Shown here one piece after another: positions 18,780 through 25,774 of a stretch of 64,000 nt of DNA. The DNA comes from Crocinitomix catalasitica ATCC 23190 (lineage in GTDB: Bacteria; Bacteroidota; Bacteroidia; Flavobacteriales_D; Crocinitomicaceae). Each line of letters opens with the position of its first letter. The stretch's first letter is position 1. Location of the stretch: positions 124,001-188,000 of the forward strand of contig NZ_JHXV01000001.1 in assembly GCF_000621625.1 (NCBI RefSeq). Direction: 5' to 3'. The position numbers and the translations under genes were made by a program. The notes beneath the pieces were generated by a model. It saw only the letters and a program-made list of their open reading frames with translations, did no database searches and was not told the DNA's origin.

Positions 18780-18787
18780 TATTTTTG
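18780..18787 (+). promoter_or_regulatory. Bacteroidota -7 box, possible leaderless start
   Basis: TATTTTTG matches the TAnnTTTG -7 box exactly and ends only 4 bases before the ATG of the NlpC/P60 gene, so transcription would begin at or very near the start codon. No convincing -33 TTTG was found at normal spacing. Confidence 0.35.
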
Positions 18788-18791
18788 TATT

Positions 18792-19697
18792 ATGAGGCAA
18801 TTGTTATTTTTCGGCTTTTTATTTATCACCTTAACTTCGTTTGGGCAGGATAAAAAAATTGATAAACTTGAGATGCTTTATGATCAAGCACATTATACGA
18901 AGGTAATTCGAAATTCGAATCGGTTATTGGCTGATCCGAATTATGATTATAGCGGAATGCCGTCTTATTATAAATCCTTGGCAACATTCCGTTTGTTTGA
19001 GGAAGATACGCATTTTAAAAAACATAGTGCGGATATATTTGAAGCGATTGAATTGTACCAGAACTTTTTAGAGAATGAAAAAGTAGAAGATTATATATTT
19101 GCACACTATTTTGAAATAGCCAGTTTAAAAACATATTTAGATCAAATTCAGGTCAAGTTAGAGGAAAAGCAACTTAAAAAAGAAGCTTTAGCACTTGATA
19201 ATTTTAGGAATAAAGAATTAAAGGAAGTGAATGCTCGTCCAGATTATCGACCTAAAAAACTGAGTCCAAAGGCAACATTACCAGAACCTAAAATAACGAA
19301 GATTGAAGCTGCAGAAGGTGATTATCGTGATGCAATGGTTGATTATTCTCGCTCTTTAATTGGAACAAAATATGCATGGTCTGGTCGTGATACCAAAGGT
19401 TTTGATTGTTCAGGTTTAGTTGGTCATGTCTATCAGAAATCTGGGATATTGATTCCAAGAACTGCTTCAGCTCAAATGAATGATGCTAAAAAGGTTGATG
19501 TAAAGAATGCGCAAAAAGGTGATTTACTATTTTTCGGTTCAGGAAAAAATATTTCACATGTTGGTCTTGTCATCTCAGAAAAAGGTGAGCCATTAGTAAT
19601 GATTCATTCTTCAACAAGCAAAGGTGTTATCATTACAGAAATCGATCAGTCTAATTATTGGCGACCTAAATTAAAAGGTGCCGGGACTTATTTGTAG
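18792..19697 (+). CDS. NlpC/P60-family cell-wall endopeptidase
   Basis: This 301-residue exported protein has a signal peptide (residues 1-19, ends SFGQ), a helical repeat region (~20-150), a basic linker and a C-terminal NlpC/P60 domain (~180-301). The catalytic set is visible: Cys206 in GFDCSGLVG, His256 in ISHVGLVI and His272 in IHSS. It would cut peptide stems of peptidoglycan in the periplasm. It is a single gene between two minus-strand units. The helical N-terminal half may localise it. Confidence 0.93.
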   Translation: MRQLLFFGFLFITLTSFGQDKKIDKLEMLYDQAHYTKVIRNSNRLLADPNYDYSGMPSYYKSLATFRLFEEDTHFKKHSADIFEAIELYQNFLENEKVEDYIFAHYFEIASLKTYLDQIQVKLEEKQLKKEALALDNFRNKELKEVNARPDYRPKKLSPKATLPEPKITKIEAAEGDYRDAMVDYSRSLIGTKYAWSGRDTKGFDCSGLVGHVYQKSGILIPRTASAQMNDAKKVDVKNAQKGDLLFFGSGKNISHVGLVISEKGEPLVMIHSSTSKGVIITEIDQSNYWRPKLKGAGTYL

Positions 19698-19944
19698 ATC
19701 AATAATCTATAAAAGATTTTAAAGAAGTTGAGAAAAGTGGATATCGTGTCAAGGCTATGTCTCACAACGTGTCTCAGGTAATATTCTTTTTTGTATTTTA
19801 ACTAATCCTTAACCTCCTTGCAACTATTATCGAACTACTAACAACTAACTACTCTTGCTTCTTGCCTAAAAAACTACTTCGTCCGCTGAAGCTTTTCGCA
19901 AGATTTGGAAGCCCGTGGCGAAGATATTAGCGCAAGCGGAACAA
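19698..19944 (+). other. convergent intergenic region with dispersed-repeat-like sequence
   Basis: There is no coding potential that I accept. It holds a degenerate ACTAACAACTAACTAC stretch near 19836-19855 and a GC-richer block (about 19880-19942) with short inverted pieces such as GTCCGCT ... AGCGGAAC and CTTCG ... CGAAG. Blocks of this kind are often dispersed intergenic repeats in Bacteroidota, but I cannot test copy number here. It may serve as terminator for both convergent genes. Confidence 0.35.
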
Positions 19945-22029
19945 CTAATAACTCAAAACAGTCTCAATTCCAACCTTTACCTTATCGGCATTTGTCAATA
20001 ATCTTGCTTCAAGTGCAGAGTTCAATGGAATAGCAGGTGTATCAACAGATCCAATAATTTCAATTGGTGCATCAAGTGATTCAAAACAGTTGCGTTGAAT
20101 TTTAGCAGCAATACTTAAAGTAAATGTCGCTTCGATAGATTCTTCCGTTACCAATAAACATTTATTATTTCGTCTTACTGCAGCAAATACAGCCTCTTCA
20201 TCCCAAGGACTTAACGTTCGTAAATCTAATATTTCAACTTGACCAGGGAAAGATTCTGCAGCTTCTAAACTCCAGTAAACACCTCTACCGTATGTAATAA
20301 TAGCAATAGATTCTCCCGATTGCATTTTTTCTTCGTCAGCTTTAATAACGTTTCTCGCCACGCCAAAAGGAATGACATAATCTTCGTCTGGTTCGACTGT
20401 GATTGCGCCTTCAGTTCCTTTTATTTTACTCCAATACAAACCTTTATGCTCTAACATCACAACAGGATTTGGATCGTAAAATGCCGCTTTCATCAATCCT
20501 TTTAAATCTGCACCAGTTGAAGGGTACGCGATTTTTATTCCACGAATATTAGTTAGAACAGACTCCACACTCGATGAGTGATAAGGTCCACCAGAACCAT
20601 AAGCGCCAATAGGTACACGAATAATTGCACTCACTGGCCATTTACCATTCGATAAATAATACGAACGACTCACCTCAGTAAACAATTGATTCAATCCAGG
20701 CCATATATAATCAGCGAACTGAACTTCAACTATTGGTCTTAATCCTACTGCAGACATTCCGACTGTCGATCCTATAATAAATGCTTCTTGAATAGGTGTA
20801 TTGAAAACACGGTCATCACCAAATTGCTGTGCTAAGGTTGCTGCTTCTCTAAAAACACCACCTAATCTTCCACCAACATCTTGACCATATAATAATGCTT
20901 CTGGATGTGCTGAAAGAATTTCTCTAATGCCAAAAAGTGCACTATCAACCATTACAGTTGGCGTTTTTCCAGCTGGAGATCTTTCTCCTTTTTCCTCAGT
21001 AATTGGAGTAGGAGCAAAATAATGATCTTGAATCGAATCTGGATCTGGTTCTTCAGCATTTAAAGCTTTGTCAAAATCTTCATCAACATGTGCTTTAACT
21101 TCTGCTTCAAGTTTATGAACATCCTTTTTAGATAAACCAGCTTCAAGCGCCAAATTAATTAATTTAGGATAAGGATCACGTAAAGCAGCCTCATCCAAAT
21201 CATCTCTATACCATTCCATTCGAACGCCAGATGTATGGTGATTTAATAAAGGAACTTTTGCATGAATTAAAAATGGACGACGTTCTTTACGCATCGTTTC
21301 AATCACATTTTTAATCGTCTGATACGCCAAATCGAAGTCGGTTCCGTCAATCGTAACAACCTCTAATCCTTTAAATCCTTGTGCATAATAAGTAATGTCC
21401 TGTGCACGAATTTCATCAGCACTTGCAGAAATATCCCATTCGTTATCTTGAACTAAATATAAAATTGGAAACTGTTTTAAAGCTGCCATCTGAAATGCTT
21501 CCGAAACTTCACCTTCAGTACATGATGCGTCTCCCAACGAACATACAACAACTGGATTCTCTCCGTCATAGTCATCCGCTAAACCTGTTAATTCTTTATA
21601 TTGAATCCCCATCGCAACCCCTGTTGTTGGAATGGCTTGCATTCCTGTAGCAGAAGATTGATGCGGTATTTTTGGCATGTCATCTCTATTCAAACTTGGA
21701 TGAGAATAATACGTTCTTCCGCCAGAAAAAGGATCATCTTTTTTAGCGAAAACTTGTAACATAATTTCGTATGGACTTAAACCAATACCTAATAAAATCG
21801 AATCATCCCTATAATAAGGAGCGACCCAATCTTGGGGTTTTAATTGCATACCTAGTGCCAATTGAATAGCTTCATGTCCTCTTGATGTAGCGTGCACATA
21901 TTTTGATGTCACTTTAGCATTCGCTTCATAAACTTCAGACATGGTTTTAGCAGTGCACATAAGGCGCAATGCTTTTTCAATTGTTTTTTTATTCGTTTTT
22001 ATATTTTTCAGCTTGGTTGCAGTAGCCAT
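19945..22029 (-). CDS. 2-oxoacid dehydrogenase E1, fused alpha and beta subunits (branched-chain type)
   Basis: This 694-residue TPP enzyme joins an E1-alpha half (~1-345; TPP motif GDASCTEGEVSEAFQ ... QDNEWDIS, plus the phosphorylation-loop-like YYSHPSLNRDD) and an E1-beta half (~355-694; EAFIIGSTVGMSAVGLRPIVE, GAYGSGGPYHSSSVES, ITYGRGVYWSLEAA). Fused E1 proteins of this type in Bacteroidota are annotated as branched-chain 2-oxoacid dehydrogenase E1. It decarboxylates 2-oxo acids and passes the acyl group to a lipoylated E2 that is not in this window. It is monocistronic. Confidence 0.9.
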   Translation of the reverse strand: MATATKLKNIKTNKKTIEKALRLMCTAKTMSEVYEANAKVTSKYVHATSRGHEAIQLALGMQLKPQDWVAPYYRDDSILLGIGLSPYEIMLQVFAKKDDPFSGGRTYYSHPSLNRDDMPKIPHQSSATGMQAIPTTGVAMGIQYKELTGLADDYDGENPVVVCSLGDASCTEGEVSEAFQMAALKQFPILYLVQDNEWDISASADEIRAQDITYYAQGFKGLEVVTIDGTDFDLAYQTIKNVIETMRKERRPFLIHAKVPLLNHHTSGVRMEWYRDDLDEAALRDPYPKLINLALEAGLSKKDVHKLEAEVKAHVDEDFDKALNAEEPDPDSIQDHYFAPTPITEEKGERSPAGKTPTVMVDSALFGIREILSAHPEALLYGQDVGGRLGGVFREAATLAQQFGDDRVFNTPIQEAFIIGSTVGMSAVGLRPIVEVQFADYIWPGLNQLFTEVSRSYYLSNGKWPVSAIIRVPIGAYGSGGPYHSSSVESVLTNIRGIKIAYPSTGADLKGLMKAAFYDPNPVVMLEHKGLYWSKIKGTEGAITVEPDEDYVIPFGVARNVIKADEEKMQSGESIAIITYGRGVYWSLEAAESFPGQVEILDLRTLSPWDEEAVFAAVRRNNKCLLVTEESIEATFTLSIAAKIQRNCFESLDAPIEIIGSVDTPAIPLNSALEARLLTNADKVKVGIETVLSY

Positions 22030-22120
22030 ATTTATCCTCTTATTTGAAGTCGCAAGTTACTAATTTTAGCTTGATTTCTATAATCGAATTTACATGAGCG
22101 AAATTATTTTACATGTAAAT

Positions 22121-22150
22121 GGTAACCTTTTAGTTTTTTGACTCACTCAA
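22121..22150 (+). promoter_or_regulatory. ECF-type promoter-like element before the outer-membrane protein gene
   Basis: GGTAACCTTTTA at 22121-22132 is followed by a T-rich spacer and CACTCAA from 22144. The same two blocks, with the same 23-base offset from first G to the C of CACT, occur before the beta-helix lipoprotein gene (31768-31797) and, on the minus strand, before the ECF sigma gene (31723-31697). ATG follows 23 bases after the C. Confidence 0.5.
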
Positions 22151-22166
22151 TAAAAACTAAATTAAT

Positions 22167-22790
22167 ATGAAACCGATTAAAAGAATTCTTACACTATTAT
22201 CATTTTGTTTATTCATTCAAAATAGTCATGCCCAGGCAAATAAATCTATTGAACAAGGCGATTTATTAATTGCTCCGAGTATTTCGCTTTTTACGAATAC
22301 CAATTATATTGTTGGCGGATTAAATGGTACAAATTTAATTCCAGCTGTGTCTCTTAATTTCGAATATGCTTTTCATGATTATGTAAGTGCAGGTCTTGAA
22401 TTTGGATATAGTTTTAGAACTTATCAATCGAATTTTATATTCTTTATAGATCCTACGCGTTATAATTATTCAACAAAAGTATTTAGCCTTAGAGCCTCAT
22501 TCCATTATTTAGAGTTGATTAAAAACTTAGTGGGTGAACATATCGGTGGCTTAAATTCTGAAAAGCTCGATTTCTATGTGACATTACTACCTGGTTTTAT
22601 AGTGACCGATGAAACGCAAAAATGGACTACTGCAGCTGGTGATCATAAAAGAAAAGAAAGAACTACAGGTCCAAGTTTTGGCTCTTACGCCGGCTTTAGA
22701 TATTATTTTTCAAATGCGGTAGCTGTGCATGTTGAAGGAGGATATGGGAATTTCTCTCGTGCAAAAATAGGCTTGACTTTTAAACTTTAG
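22167..22790 (+). CDS. outer-membrane beta-barrel protein
   Basis: This 207-residue protein has a signal peptide (residues 1-22, ends NSHAQ) followed by about eight amphipathic strands with aromatic ends, such as VSLNFEYAFHDYVSAGLEFGY, and a C-terminal ARIGLTFKL strand (read as KIGLTFKL) ending in Leu. Length fits a small OprF/OmpW-like eight-strand barrel. No function is visible. A strong hairpin follows the stop. Its upstream element resembles that of the ECF sigma locus at 31.7 kb, so it may be part of that regulon. Confidence 0.75.
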   Translation: MKPIKRILTLLSFCLFIQNSHAQANKSIEQGDLLIAPSISLFTNTNYIVGGLNGTNLIPAVSLNFEYAFHDYVSAGLEFGYSFRTYQSNFIFFIDPTRYNYSTKVFSLRASFHYLELIKNLVGEHIGGLNSEKLDFYVTLLPGFIVTDETQKWTTAAGDHKRKERTTGPSFGSYAGFRYYFSNAVAVHVEGGYGNFSRAKIGLTFKL

Positions 22791-22823
22791 ATTGGATATA
22801 TTGCCCTATAAGTATCCGATTTT

Positions 22824-22876
22824 ACGCTTCATTTAGTTCTGCAATATGTAAGAATTAGATGAAGCGTTGTTTTTTG
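22824..22876 (+). terminator. intrinsic terminator after the outer-membrane protein gene
   Basis: A 17-base inverted repeat (ACGCTTCATTTAGTTCT at 22824-22840 with AGAATTAGATGAAGCGT at 22851-22867, two G.T pairs) is followed by TGTTTTTTG. Confidence 0.85.
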
Positions 22877-22926
22877 TTAAAGTGTAAAATTAGCGTGGTA
22901 TTCAATAGGATTAGTCGATCAGTTGT

Positions 22927-22957
22927 TTTGTTATTGGGTTTAAAATTAGTATCTTAC
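22927..22957 (+). promoter_or_regulatory. candidate housekeeping promoter of lipoprotein copy 1
   Basis: TTTG at 22927-22930 and TATCTTAC at 22950-22957 are separated by 19 bases, close to the Bacteroidota -33/-7 arrangement. The same pair at the same spacing lies before copy 3 (24732-24762), so promoter and gene were duplicated together. Confidence 0.55.
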
Positions 22958-22986
22958 CGAAATTGGCTTTTAAGCTCACCTAACCT

Positions 22987-23556
22987 ATGAAAACACTAAA
23001 TATTATTTCTTTTCTATTATTAATTTTTGTATTTGGATGTAAAAAAGACCCCCCAGTTGAACCCAAAGAGCCAAAAGATAAATACGACCCCAACGTAATG
23101 CCACCTCTAACCCATACGGGTGAAAATACTTTTGGTTGTTATATTGACGGTGAGTTATTTGTTGCTGGAGGAGGAGAGTCGGTATGGTCAATACCGCCAG
23201 TTAGTGGTAGTTTTGATGAGTCAACAATGAAGTTAGCCTTTCAAGGTACTAGATATATAAACGAATATAGTGATGTTGTCACTATTAGAAGTTATGTATT
23301 AGATGAATTAGGGAATTATGAATATACGTTCAATATGGAGGAGGGTTCAGGAGGATACGATAATCGTAGATGTGAACGTTGTGAGTATTATTATCAGAAT
23401 ATTCCAGATTTTAATAATGGTCAAATTACTATCTCATACCTGAATCAAGATGAGAATATAATCGCTGGTACTTTTTATATAAATCTAATTAATCCAGATT
23501 GCCCTGATGATACTTTAATGCAAATTACAGATGGTCGTTTTGATTTTCGATATTAA
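22987..23556 (+). CDS. DUF6252-like lipoprotein, paralogue 1
   Basis: This 189-residue protein has a lipoprotein signal (lipobox FVFGC, Cys18) followed by KKDPPVEPKEPKDKYDP, a Pro/Lys-rich linker. The beta-rich mature part contains GENTFGCYIDGELFV and ends ITDGRFDFRY, patterns I associate with DUF6252-like Bacteroidota lipoproteins of unknown function. Paralogues follow at 23560 (broken) and 24790. Signal and linker are nearly identical among the three, whereas the middles differ. The next copy starts 3 bases after this stop. Confidence 0.8.
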   Translation: MKTLNIISFLLLIFVFGCKKDPPVEPKEPKDKYDPNVMPPLTHTGENTFGCYIDGELFVAGGGESVWSIPPVSGSFDESTMKLAFQGTRYINEYSDVVTIRSYVLDELGNYEYTFNMEEGSGGYDNRRCERCEYYYQNIPDFNNGQITISYLNQDENIIAGTFYINLINPDCPDDTLMQITDGRFDFRY

Positions 23557-23727
23557 CCTATGAAAACACTAAATATTATTTCTTTTCTATTATTAATTTT
23601 TGCATTTGGATGTAAAAAAGACCCCCCAGTTGAACCCAAAGATAAGTACGACCCTAATGTGATGCCGCCAGCTACCCATACAGGTGAAAATACTTTTGGA
23701 TGTTATATTAATGGTGAGTTGTTTGTT

Positions 23728-23738
23728 GGGGGGGGGGG
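23728..23738 (+). repeat. 11-G homopolymer tract inside lipoprotein paralogue 2
   Basis: Eleven consecutive G encode four Gly (with the following T) at the place where the paralogues have Ala-Gly-Gly-Gly. At this length it keeps the reading frame. Such tracts are prone to slippage. Confidence 0.9.
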
Positions 23739-23843
23739 TACCACAAGTTGGGACTTACCAGCTTTAAGTGGTAGTTTTGATGAAGAAGATCGGTTTTTGA
23801 AGATTCAAGGAACTCGTATCACTCCAAAAGAAGATAAGTCGGA

Positions 23844-23859
23844 ATATATATATATATAT
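23844..23859 (+). repeat. (AT)8 dinucleotide tract at the frameshift
   Basis: Eight AT units sit exactly where the frame of paralogue 2 breaks. A seven-unit tract would restore the frame, by comparison with copies 1 and 3. Confidence 0.85.
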
Positions 23860-24178
23860 TATCGTATATAGCAACGGGCTTAGGTGAAAAGGACTTTATG
23901 GTTTATGATGAAGGAACCAAAGGTTTCGTAGGTGTACATACTGATCGCTGTGATTATTTTTATACGGATATCCCAGATTTAGGCAAACTAACAATTACCT
24001 ACATAAATGAATCGGAGCGTATAATTTCGGGTACTTTTTATATGAACCTAGTCAATGACAGATGTGAGGGAGATACCTTAATGAAAGTCACTGATGGTCG
24101 TTTTGATTTTCGATATTGATTTTTCATCTTTTTACTAACTAATTTTTCCATTTAAGGAAAAAACTTAAAACCTAATTT

Positions 24179-24571
24179 ATGAAAACTTTTATTTTTATGA
24201 TAACGGCGTTGCTATGCCTAAATTTTAATGGAACCGCACAAGGCATTCCAGACTCAATACAAAGCTTAAATACTGTAAACATTGCCTATCAAAATAGGTT
24301 AGTAGAAATTTTTGACGATGTTGACCTTACTCAGGTTCCGTCAGGTATTTTATATGAACATGGATTTCCATACATTAACTTAACCGCTTTTAATGGGCAA
24401 ATTACTGACAGCAGTAAAGCCAATAATATGATTTTTGGTTTAGCTTATGCCTCTCTCGCTTCAATGACGATTGATTCGACAGTCGCCCTGCCGGCACCAG
24501 AAGATTATAGGAGTATATCTGATACAGTAAGCCCTTTGTCATCAGTTATCCCCTTAGCTCCGCAAGATTAG
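24179..24571 (+). pseudogene. probable N-terminal remnant of a secreted protein
   Basis: This 130-residue reading frame starts with a clear signal peptide (MKTFIFMITALLCLNFNGTAQ) and continues with a segment like the beginning of larger Bacteroidota secreted proteins (DLTQVPSGILYEHGFPYINL). It ends abruptly in a low-complexity tail (SPLSSVIPLAPQD). No matching downstream frame is evident in the next 200 bases, which contain GC-richer, non-coding-looking sequence. I read it as a truncated gene carried between duplicated lipoprotein copies. An intact small secreted protein is the alternative. Confidence 0.5.
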
Positions 24572-24731
24572 CTCCGCATGTAGCTGTGCTGCTGCGGCTG
24601 GTAAGTCTTGCAATAAACATAAACCTTTACCAAGTCACAATAAAGAAATTGGTTGTCCATAAAACTCATTTTATTTAGAATATACCACAGCAACGCCGCT
24701 ACTAAAGTGCGCAGATTAGGACTTGATAAAT

Positions 24732-24762
24732 TTTGTGATTCATTTTAAAATCAGTATCTTAC
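24732..24762 (+). promoter_or_regulatory. candidate housekeeping promoter of lipoprotein copy 3
   Basis: TTTG (24732-24735) and TATCTTAC (24755-24762) with a 19-base spacer, matching the arrangement before copy 1 and followed by the same ACCTAAC sequence next to the ATG. Confidence 0.55.
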
Positions 24763-24789
24763 CAAATCAACAGCAAGGTGACCTAACTT

Positions 24790-25362
24790 ATGAAAACACT
24801 AAATATTATTTCTTTTCTATTATTAATTTTTGCATTTGGATGTAAAAAAGACCCCCCAGTTGAACCAAAAGAACCAAAAGATAAATACGACCCCAATGTG
24901 ATGCCGCCTTTAACGCATACAGGTGAAAATACTTTTGGCTGTTATATTGACGGTGAGTTATTCGTGGCAGGAGGGGGTACTTCATTCTGGGATATTCCTG
25001 CTATAAGCGGTAGCTATGATGAATCTACAAAAAAAATAGTAATACAAGGCACTAGGTATTTGGATTCTTTAATAAGTGATAATGTAAAGATTAGAAGCTT
25101 CGTTTTGGATGGACCTGGTGTTTATGAATATACCTATAATGTTGAAAGTGGTTCACGTGGTTATACTAGTTGGGGGATGAGCCGATGTAATTACACTTAC
25201 GAATCAAAACCTGATTTTGATTTAGGTAAAATTACTATTACCTATTTAAACGAAGAAGAAAATATAATCGCAGGTACTTTTTATATAAATTTAATCAATT
25301 CTGATTGTGATGGTCATACTATCCTGAAAATTACAGATGGTCGCTTTGATTTTAGATATTAA
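24790..25362 (+). CDS. DUF6252-like lipoprotein, paralogue 3
   Basis: This 190-residue lipoprotein has lipobox FAFGC (Cys18), linker KKDPPVEPKEPKDKYDP, then THTGENTFGCYIDGELFV and a C-terminal ITDGRFDFRY. It is intact. The region between the Gly-rich turn and the last 45 residues differs strongly from copies 1 and 2 while both ends are conserved, as expected for a diversifying surface family or for gene conversion of the ends. Its own promoter-like boxes are duplicated from copy 1. Function unknown. Confidence 0.8.
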   Translation: MKTLNIISFLLLIFAFGCKKDPPVEPKEPKDKYDPNVMPPLTHTGENTFGCYIDGELFVAGGGTSFWDIPAISGSYDESTKKIVIQGTRYLDSLISDNVKIRSFVLDGPGVYEYTYNVESGSRGYTSWGMSRCNYTYESKPDFDLGKITITYLNEEENIIAGTFYINLINSDCDGHTILKITDGRFDFRY

Positions 25363-25463
25363 CTTACGAATAATATCTCTCTCGCTCTTCCGAACACTTA
25401 CGGGATAGCCTTGGCGTAATGACCGTTGCACTGAGCTTTTGCCGAACGTGTACGTGCTTATTT

Positions 25464-25634
25464 AGGCATTTGCAATGCCTCACCAAACGGTTTTAGCTGT
25501 TTAGAATTGAGTTCTGTTAAAAGTTATAAAGTAAACAGTAATTTGTACATATATATCTTTTTAAACTTTAGGTTTATTCGCATTGCAAATGCGACTGAAG
25601 GACACGCTCATTTAGCGATAGCGTAATGAGCGTG
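25464..25634. repeat. REP-like palindromic doublet plus hairpin
   Basis: Two small hairpins (stems 7 and 6 bases, 3-base loops) with cores in inverted orientation about 100 bases apart, then a third hairpin with a 10-base stem and a 12-base loop. No RAYT transposase gene is present in the window. Confidence 0.55.
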
Positions 25635-25724
25635 AGAAATTAGTTAATGAGGCGTTTTTTTGTTTAAGTGTTTCCCAATTTACACTAAAACTCAAAAACC
25701 CAATCCAACCGTTCATAAATAATC

Positions 25725-25757
25725 TTGACTTTTCGCTTCATAAAATGCTTATTTTTG
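25725..25757 (+). promoter_or_regulatory. candidate promoter of the DPP-IV-like peptidase gene
   Basis: TTG at 25725 and an exact TAnnTTTG box, TATTTTTG, at 25750-25757; the 22-base spacer is slightly long. ATG follows at 25775. Confidence 0.5.
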
Positions 25758-25774
25758 TTTTCAAATAAAATTAG

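Larger units (their letters stand above)
23560..24119 (+). pseudogene. DUF6252-like lipoprotein, paralogue 2, frameshifted at an AT repeat
   Basis: The first part (23560-23871) has the same lipoprotein signal and GENTFGCYINGELFV, then runs through an 11-G tract into TATATAT and stops. The rest continues in another frame to 24119 and ends VTDGRFDFRY like its paralogues. Removing one AT unit from the (AT)8 tract at 23844-23859 joins both parts into one full paralogue (about 185 residues). So the gene is off in this sequence through a two-base length difference: a fixed mutation, a sequencing error, or a phase-variable state. Confidence 0.8.
25363..25774 (+). other. 412-base intergenic region with REP-like palindromes
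   Basis: No gene is supported. The region holds palindrome AGGCATTTGCAATGCCT (25464-25480), palindrome CGCATTGCAAATGCG (25579-25593), whose 13-base core is the exact reverse complement of the first core, and a 10-base stem CACGCTCATT / AATGAGCGTG (25603-25634). Paired inverted palindromes of this type are REP/BIME-like. The promoter of the peptidase gene lies at its end. Confidence 0.6.

Noticed and set aside
19740-19780. TGTCTCA direct repeats as an attachment site
   Set aside because: Only two short copies are present and no integrase, tRNA or mobile gene is nearby.
23728-23738. The G tract as cause of the frameshift in lipoprotein paralogue 2
   Set aside because: At 11 G the frame upstream and for 100 bases downstream matches the paralogues; adding a G would rejoin the distal frame but spoil this stretch. 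The break is at the AT tract.
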